From Adiantum capillus-veneris (taxonomy: Eukaryota > Streptophyta > Polypodiopsida > Polypodiales > Pteridaceae), in contig CM043960.1 of the NCBI GenBank assembly GCA_014529385.2, forward strand, positions 70,557,410 to 70,621,409: 64,000 nt of DNA. The letters run 5' to 3'. Position numbers and translations under genes: made by a program. Of this stretch, positions 57,027-64,000 are shown one piece after another (position 1 is the first letter of the stretch; each line of letters starts with the position of its first letter). The notes below the pieces were generated by a model, which saw only the letters and a list, made by a program, of their open reading frames with translations, had not been told where the DNA came from and did no database searches.

Positions 57027-58080
57027 TTGTATACTGAGTTCAAGAGCAACGGAAAGTTGGAAAGAGCCACAAAGCACACAAGAGTGGAAGCCAGCTCTTC
57101 CGATGCTACTGAAGATCCAGGAGCTACCATTAGAATAGAGTCTGCTGCTAGTGACACTCTTTCTCTCGATCAGTCTCAGCTACCCCTTGTATTGTATGTT
57201 TTACCAAAGATTGCAATCTTCAACATACAAGCTCCACAGTCGAGAGAAGGGATATGGGCACACGTGAAGCGTGTAGGTGTCACACATCCTGCATTTAAAG
57301 AGCCACTGTATGCGGAAAAGATCTTCAAAGTCCACTTTCATGGACCCACAATGTATTAGCATATTAAAGACAAAGCCACAATTTCGGACATCGCTCATCA
57401 CGGCATGATTTATCCACTTGCCATCATTTCACGTTTTTGGAATGGCGGTCATGTAGAGCAGTGGATAAAAGAGTGCACTGCAGATGGCAATCAACCTATC
57501 CATTCACGATTATGTAACCATTGAAGTAATAATATAGTTACTCCAAAATAATATTTTGCAGATAATAAACGCTCTTATTCAGACCCTAAACTATCTACAT
57601 GCGCACGACTATATCCACAATGACCTTCACGCCCACAACTTGATGCTTCACTTTGGACAAAAGGGGGTCTATGCAGGCATTGTGGATTGGGGATGATGTA
57701 CAAGGACCAAAATAGAGACATGCTTTCCTCCTCTCCTTAACTTGCAAATAGAAACTAGAAAGCAGACCAAGAGAGATTTTCCATGGGCTGCCCCAAAATA
57801 CATATCTACTAATCCCCCTAGCCTCCCTGGAATAAATCCATGGATATCTTCTCCATGTGTCATACTTGTAAACGACTCTTGAAGTGCATGTCAGTGCCAC
57901 AAGAGAAAAACGAAAGGGATTTTTTAAGCAATGTACTTACCCACCTTGAGAGTGACAAGCGAAACAATCCCGCAACCCGACCCAAAGATTTTGATCTTTC
58001 TCTCTGTCTAAACGGTGCCCATAGAGTGGGATATGATATTGTAATGATTATTGTCCTCTTTACTTGTGCTTGTAAATTAT
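57027..58080 (+). pseudogene. Decayed protein-kinase-like gene
   Basis: In one frame LQIINALIQTLNYLHAHDYI leads into HNDLHAHNLMLHF (57616-57654), the kinase catalytic loop (HxDLxxxN), then VYAGIVDWG (57670-57693), the DFG-equivalent. It is followed directly by a stop (57694-57696). Upstream in another frame, AIISRFWNGGHVEQWI (about 57418-57470) resembles the hinge region. The part at 57027-57359 would be N-terminal. Downstream, 57840-58000 (CKRLLKCMSVPQEKNERDFL, NNPATRPKDF) resembles the kinase C-lobe end. Several frame changes and stops make this a pseudogene. It is the only trace of a likely host gene here. Confidence 0.5.
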
Positions 58081-58251
58081 ATAATTGATCAAGTTATCTT
58101 GTCTCTTTCCAATGACATGGTGATAAATATTCCGTCTATTTCTTGTAGCATGATTAAGTTATCCTGTCTTTTTCTTTGAAGATTTAAATGTGATGACTTG
58201 TTTCCTTCATTATTAGTCTTTCTATTGATGACATATTCACTCGATTGGTAG

Positions 58252-58802
58252 ATGTGGAAGAAGGACTTAACCACGTTGAAGCATAGGCTATCTACAAAGA
58301 AGAGAGAGAGTGTTATGGCCAAGAGAAAGACCTCGAAGCTATTGCTTGAATCAAAAAGGATGAGTCCGAGTTTCAAGGTGAGCCTTGCAGCCTTAAGGAG
58401 TACAAGAAGATATGTCCAAACCACTTTGCGCGCCAACAACTATTTTGAATCACCGACAATGCAAAGGAATCAGCTCCCGTAAAGCTATCGGATTTGCAGA
58501 ACAAAGGACTCGCACGAGTATTGCTACGAAGATTCATACGACGAGAGAGAGTTATGCCAAACAATAGCCAAATGGCACTCTACTTTATACAACAGTGCTA
58601 TGTTTACGACATCCTTGGGAGACATGTAGATCGATCAGATCGCCCCAAGAATTATGGCATTGGGCATGGTCAGATTGCAGAGAAAGTGACAGCAAGTCAA
58701 ACCAATAAGCCAATGCCTGCACGCAAACATCCCATAGTTCTGTTTCCCAAAGAATCGGAGACGCTCGTCACATTAGCAAGTGATAGCAAGTCACGCCAAT
58801 AA
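58252..58802 (+). other. Unrecognised reading frames downstream of the kinase remnant
   Basis: Frames 58252-58482 and 58494-58802 overlap a third frame (VEEGLNHVEA, CYGQEKDLEAIA, PCSLKEYKKICPNHFARQQL) with a coding-like charged texture. The second shows RVLLRRFIRRERVMPNNSQM and ALYFIQQCYVYDILGRHV. They may continue the kinase-bearing gene or be an unrelated decayed exon. Family unknown. Confidence 0.3.
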
Positions 58803-58877
58803 TCCAATGCGTGCATGCAAACGTCCCATAGTTTTGCTTCCCAAAGAATCATAGACGCTCGTTACATTAGCAAGCCT
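58689..58877. repeat. ~95-bp tandem duplication
   Basis: Two copies (about 58689-58783 and 58784-58877) share AGCAAGTCA, CCAAT, CAATGC, GCAAACGTCCCATAGTT/GCAAACATCCCATAGTT and ACGCTCGT. Moderately diverged. Confidence 0.8.
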
Positions 58878-59905
58878 TTAGTCATACATCTTTGTCTCCA
58901 TCAAACACACCAATCATATCATCTATTTCATCCATATCAGAGCATTCTAAAGCTATCTCCCATTCCATATCATCGTTATCATCTACTTCCGCAGCTATAG
59001 CTTCTTGGGTTTGAAAGACATCGCAGTGATTTTGTGCTGCTCTTGATGCAATGTTCACTGGCTTATGGATAAGTCTCATGTTGCAAAAAACATAAACCAA
59101 ATCAGCAGCACGTTTAAGGTGAAGCTGGTTTGGTTTCTTGGTATGCATAAAGTCAAAAGTCGATCAATTTCTCTCACAACTTCCACTTGATGCTGCAACA
59201 TATAGAACCCTAACTACAATGTGTTGCAACTCCACTTTCTCCCTACCATACTCCTTCCACCATAGAGGCGCACTTGTGTGTGCAATGGCATCTGTATGCC
59301 GTGGATACTGAAACATGCCAGTTCTATTAGCATAATCAACTCACTGATGAAAAACAACTTTTCCATCCTCCTATCCCAATAGTTGAGAGCACACTGTTTT
59401 GAAGTTAGTCATGACTTATTTATTGGCTGATTGTTGGTGCATTTGAATTTGGGATCCAATACAAATGCAACACCATGCTACCAACAAGCAATTGCACCCA
59501 TTGCTTGTTGGTAGTTGTGATTATGGAAGCTTTGTCCTTTGCACCAAAGCCAACATGCTCTCTTACTTTTTGTAATGCCTTTGACATATACCAATAAACT
59601 CGACCAAAGACGAAAGACAACATACATTTCAACATCCGTTGGAACTTGTTTGGCATTATCACTTTTCTTTTTAGCTGCAAGAATTTGCTCTACTATGCAA
59701 GCATACTTTGGCAATATAGCATGAATATCTCTTGGTGGAGCCGTACACTCAGACACATTACCAGGGACTTTAAACAAATGCTCGTTGATTCTGGTCGCAT
59801 TACCACTGGACTCGTGGCCGTAGGTCTTGCATTTCAATCGAGATGTATTCTTTCTAGCACGCAGCTCGTGGATGTAACTCCACTCATGTCCTTTCACCAT
59901 GGTGA
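58870..59905 (-). mobile_element. hAT transposase remnant with most of the catalytic core deleted
   Basis: On the minus strand. A BED-type zinc finger at about 59740-59900 (KGHEWSYIHELRARKNTSRL, LKCKTYG, GNATRINEHL, GNVSECTAPPRDI). At about 59440-59490 the end of the catalytic region appears in another frame (HGVAFVLDPKFKCTNNQPIN). Then TSAPLWWKEYGREKVELQHI, SSGSCERN, a stop, STFDFMHTKKPNQLHLKRAA: the hAT dimerisation domain (about 59100-59300). The tail runs to 58882 (DLVYVFCNMRLIH). The DUF659-like part and most of the RNase H-like core between them are gone. The junction lies beside an inverted repeat CAACAAGCAA/TTGCTTGTTG at about 59483-59512. No terminal inverted repeats identified. Confidence 0.8.
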
Positions 59906-60330
59906 CAGATAAACTTAAACTGCCAAGTCAGCAAATCCACCTATCAATTTCAAGGTCAAAATTAATTCAAAGAAAGGAATTACACAAGCAATGATCTATC
60001 GATCAATACAGTGATCAAAATCTGTTCACATTATCATAATTAATTAAACTCGCACTACATTATCAATTAACAATAAACAATGATAGTCTTATCATTCTTC
60101 AATAAACTCACGTCAATCAAATTATATTTTCATGCGCTAAATAACTTCATCACTTCAAACAAAACATTTCAATCACAATGCTCACATTGCACTATATCGA
60201 TTCATCTAAAGTGCAAGCTTTTGGCTTTCACACATTATGATAATTGATAATCTTAATCACTTAAATAAAACAGTACAAACAAATCTCATTATCATGTTGC
60301 ACTATGTCAATTTATCTAAATTGCAAGCTT
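59906..60330. repeat. AT-rich stretch with a ~110-bp tandem duplication
   Basis: Two diverged copies, about 60177-60255 and 60287-60365, share TTGCACTAT, TTCATCTAAA/TTTATCTAAA, TTGCAAGCTT and TTTCACACATTA. No gene recognised. Confidence 0.65.
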
Positions 60331-63300
60331 ACGGATTTCACACATTACGATAATCGATAATATTGATCAAATCTTGCAATTGATTCTCATCGGAACTTGA
60401 GAATAACAGGCAGAGACTAAAACTAGCCGTAACATGCCTTTCATCATATGAAGCAAACTCCAAATCAGAAAGGTAACTGATCCAATTGTTTCGCTTCTTG
60501 CTAACATATGCACTTAGCATATCCTTTAACGTGGTTTACTAACGTATGCACTTTGCATATCCTTTAGCACTAAATAGAATGCTTGTAAGTTGCCCATCTT
60601 ACGCGAGATGAATAACAGCAGTAAGGGTGAGGTACTTCCCCCAACCACTTACAGACAGTCTTCCACGACTGACGATAAACCATGACTCAAACATTGAGTA
60701 GCCAGCCATATACTCGATATGGAATGGAGACAACCAACTAGGTTGAAAGCAGATTGGAGTTTCAAGCATCCAATCGCAAACACCCATACTGAGCCATCAC
60801 TTTGTATGGTAGGGTGTAAACTCATACTAAATCTGCAAGAGAAATTGCACGACAATGCAAAAAATTGTAGAAACAATAAAGTCCATGAATTTGCATGCCG
60901 CTCCGAATAATTTTGTGTTAAACACTAGGGCCCATAACACCTAGTGTGCATGCATTTAACACAAACATATCCGAACCGCAATTCCATGAAGAGATTTTCC
61001 ACTATACTTACGTGAAAATCTTGCAGCAAAAGTTGGACCATAATAGAATGTGACAACCCGGTCACACCTAGGAACCAACCATGAGACTTTCTCATGAACG
61101 TAGCATACTTTTCTATATGTAGAAACAACCCTCCGTTAAGGTGGTTTCACAACACTTGTAATCAAAGCAAGTCTATACTTAGTACCTGACAAATTCTGGC
61201 CACTGAAATTGTACCTGATACTGTGTGCTTTGAATGGTCTAATGAACGGATGCGACCAGCACCTAGGGATTTCGTCGTGACACATCATTAAGAATTGGGC
61301 GCCAGTGTCAGTCCTAGAGACTCATATTCTCCACATGTGGAATATGTCTCAAGTAAGGATGTCAAGAAAAGTGACATCTATCAAGTACGAGCGGTACTTG
61401 TGTGTGGAGGTAACTGATAACACTCTGTGACAAGAGTGAGAGGGACCCTCATTATCATGCTCCACAATGGCTAAACTGAACTCCTTGAGTTCCTAGACCA
61501 TGTTGTATCCCATGTGACAACATGTGCCAAATCGAACCCTACAAGTAGGTTTGTAACATCATAAGGCAAAAAAGGTAGATTGAACATTTGGTCCAAAATA
61601 CTTTGTGCCGACATGCCCTTGGCATGGCTCTGTAACATTCAAGCGTGCTTATACGTCTTGAAAAAAAAACAAGCAAAGCATACAAAAAATGGAGTAACAC
61701 CAAATCAATAAATGTGTACCTGGAGATTTGAATGTAATGTTCACTTGTATGCAAACGGAGAGGAGCACATCTCCTACTTGAACAAACAAACAGTATTTCA
61801 CTGGGAACCGTGGGTGTTGCCTTCGCAATCCAACCCCTTTGGTTAAAATCAACGTAGTCAAACCCCTTGGTAAGACCCTTTGTAGAAACCGCTCAAGTAG
61901 TAGTTAACGGTAACCAACATAGTTATCCGTGTACATACTGATTGGAATCAACTTAAAAAGTTGAGTTTGTTTGCTACCTCGTGGTAGATTGCGGAATTAT
62001 TTCCTTGAAAGTCTAACTGGGAGAGATCAAACTGTGATCCTCAAGGCATATCAACTGTGATCCTCAATGCCTATGGGATGATGTAGCAGTCACCCACCGG
62101 GTCGTACCCCAAAACACTATGTCCATAGACACTCCGTAGTGCTATAGAGAGAGAAGGAAATCCACACAAGTGAACTGCCTAGCTCCTGTGGACAGCCATA
62201 CTGTCTCAATTGATTGCTGCATCTATACTTCCTTGTAGAGATCAGCTATTGAAGATTTTCAAAAACTCAACTTGAGTGTCGCACTGAGAACAGGTAGTGA
62301 AAAAATGACACCCTAACATCCGTAATGACAAGACTCTTGCTTGTCCATTAACGTCGAGCTGTACTCCCCTGGGTAGATCTGTTCGATCTTGAGAACAATC
62401 ACCCAAAGAATGCCAATAGTTGGGTCGTACCCTTGGCTTAATACTGGCTCTTAGCCTGCGTGGCTCACATCCCTTATGAAAATTAGTGTTCAATGGACAA
62501 ACCGATGAAGACTAATTTGAGTAGAAGCTTATCTATGTGCTAGCTGAGAGTTAGAGCACCTTGACTCAGACTGACTCTCTAGCAAAACATGTATCAAAAG
62601 CTTCTTAGAAGATGTTATTCCCTTGAAGAGAGAGAGACAGAGAGAAGTTTTTAGAGTGTGTGCCCAAGCTGTGTGCTCTTACGCATCTTATGCCTGACTT
62701 GCAGCTTATCCTATAAGCATTCCACAATCTGTCTGTATGACTCGTGCATTGAGAGAGATAACAGCAAAACACAACCACATCTTGATCTACCTGCCTTGCA
62801 GGGTTGTGATTGTATGAAAATGACGTAGCATATGCACTTAGCCTGTGAAATAAGTTCTAGATTTAGGTTCCTTTTAGTGTTGTTGGGTGTTGATAGCAAC
62901 CAACCATCGGGTTCAACAATCCATCACTTAGTCTGTCCTTGGCAGAGTTGCGAGTGTGATAGCGGAAGCATAATGCATGAAGTGGTGGAGTCCATGCCAC
63001 CGGCTTAGCATGCTTTGCATGGAAAAGCGTAAGCCCTTGGCTACTATGACGGTCTCAAGCGTGAGAACCAAAACCATAAGTGCCTAGCATAGTCTGCATT
63101 GGTAGTGGGACATCATAACGAGATATCACCACACCTACAATGGGAGAAAACTGTTGGTCATACCAGTTCCCCAAACTTGTGTGCCAATGCGCTTGATTCC
63201 AAATCAATGGAAATATCGCGGCACAAGGGAGAAGTTGTGGTTCATGTAAAATTGCCAAAGCACTTTGCTTTGCGCAATGATAATAATTGCCAAGTAAAGT

Positions 63301-64000
63301 GTAAACATGGAAAAAAAAACCAAGAAAAACTTAAACTTGGCTAACCTGGTAGTTGTTGCTGCATCCATTTGTCATGAAATTCCAAAGGAAAAGCTCGCGT
63401 AAAGGTGGCTCATAGCTAAATCTGCCGTGCGAGAGAGAGAGTTGTCGCATATGTATATTCGCCCTCGTGTATCATATACATCTGTCGTATACGGAATGAA
63501 AGAATCTGCAAACATTTTGCCAAAACCTTCCCAAGTTTGTATGCTCATAGCATATGCCAAACGTGGGGAGCTTCAATGTAAGATGCAGAAATAGAAGCCT
63601 TGCTTCACTTAAGTTCATCGAATGGATGAGACAAGAATGTAACCTGAAAGCTCAGAGCTAACAAATGCCAATGTGAAAATTCATATGGTGGTCAACATTG
63701 CATCTCGCTCCTAGTTGTGAATGTCAATGTTTGTTCCACGATGCCTCATGTACCCATTACCCATTTTGCCCGCTCCTATCAAGCTGATTAGCACGATGAA
63801 TGATTACCGTGATCCGTCATTCCATTGCATACGACAGTTATCAAGCGCTTTGCTCAATAAGTACTCTACTTCATACTGTCAAGGGCCCTGCCCAATTCGC
63901 AACCAATTTGGAATCTTGGGAGCAACTTCAATGCTCCTACTCCAATGGTGGTACACCAAGTGTGCGCCGATCATACTGAGCTCTGTGCAATAGCTGCGCT
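60331..64000 (-). mobile_element. Element G: gypsy relative of F, inverted, running off the window
   Basis: Minus strand. Integrase words near its left end: DGSVWVFAIGCL at about 60740-60800 and AYVSKKRNNWISYLSDLEF at 60460-60520, the latter close to AYVSKKQSAWEEYLRILEF of element A. From about 60900 to 63990 it matches F 51590-54600 in opposite orientation. The frame at 63372-63560 (AYAMSIQTWEGFGKMFADSF) is unrecognised. No LTR is seen at the left, and the right side is outside the window. Heavily broken. Confidence 0.65.

Noticed and set aside
1-64000. tRNA, rRNA, origin or bacterial-type operon signals
   Set aside because: None seen; iMet-like strings at 10943, 50187 and 10051 (minus) are retroelement primer sites next to LTR ends, not tRNA genes.

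Overview
The window is plant nuclear DNA made almost entirely of transposable-element remains nested inside one another. Many LTR retrotransposons of the Ty3/gypsy and Ty1/copia orders with plant-type primer sites, plus plant hAT and LINE debris, point to a large plant genome. The wording of several Gag, LINE and kinase-like fragments resembles what I remember from ferns (an inference, not checked). No intact host gene, rRNA, tRNA or CRISPR array was recognised.

Layout. 1-3.6 kb: a non-autonomous DNA transposon with terminal inverted repeats and TTAA flanks (236-1556), a CT microsatellite, and a scrap resembling a domain of plant CACTA-associated proteins. 3.6-17.96 kb: a gypsy element 'B'. 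Its 5' LTR was hit by gypsy 'A' (4299-10204, minus strand, 5-bp target duplication GAGAG), and its gag was hit by 'TG' (11980-16867), a young gag-only element with 1138-bp LTRs and a whole 496-codon frame. 17.96-23.35 kb: a copia fragment (plus), a duplicated ~340-bp repeat, and a second copia fragment (minus) split by a 1136-bp solo LTR with a perfect TTTCA duplication. 23.35-43.1 kb: gypsy 'C' (Gag, PR, RT, RH, IN and a second retropepsin-like domain), split inside RNase H by 'D' (27996-39754, ACCAG duplication). D is a relative of C without RT or IN. 43.1-49.53 kb: 'E', a third relative by LTR and leader, with a coiled-coil-rich coding region instead of gag-pol. 49.54-55.69 kb: a second B-type LTR split by 'F' (50055-55573), a short-LTR element of the A group. 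55.7-59.9 kb: a GA microsatellite, the C-terminal part of a LINE reverse-transcriptase protein, a decayed protein-kinase-like gene, and a hAT transposase copy missing most of its catalytic core. 60.3-64 kb: 'G', an inverted relative of F that runs off the window.

The most interesting signal is in D and E. The D leader is a tandem array of ~298-bp degenerate units. Their best-conserved part is a 16-bp palindrome, GTCTATCGCGATAGAC, seen six times; a partial copy sits 352 bp before the end of each D LTR. E repeats the design with another sequence (arms GTAAATAATC/GATTATTTAC) in its leader, and a related palindrome sits 327 bp before the end of its LTR. Related elements thus share a leader-palindrome architecture, but each with its own sequence. 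C (autonomous type), D (gag-protease only) and E (no recognisable gag-pol) look like an autonomous element with two kinds of non-autonomous partner.
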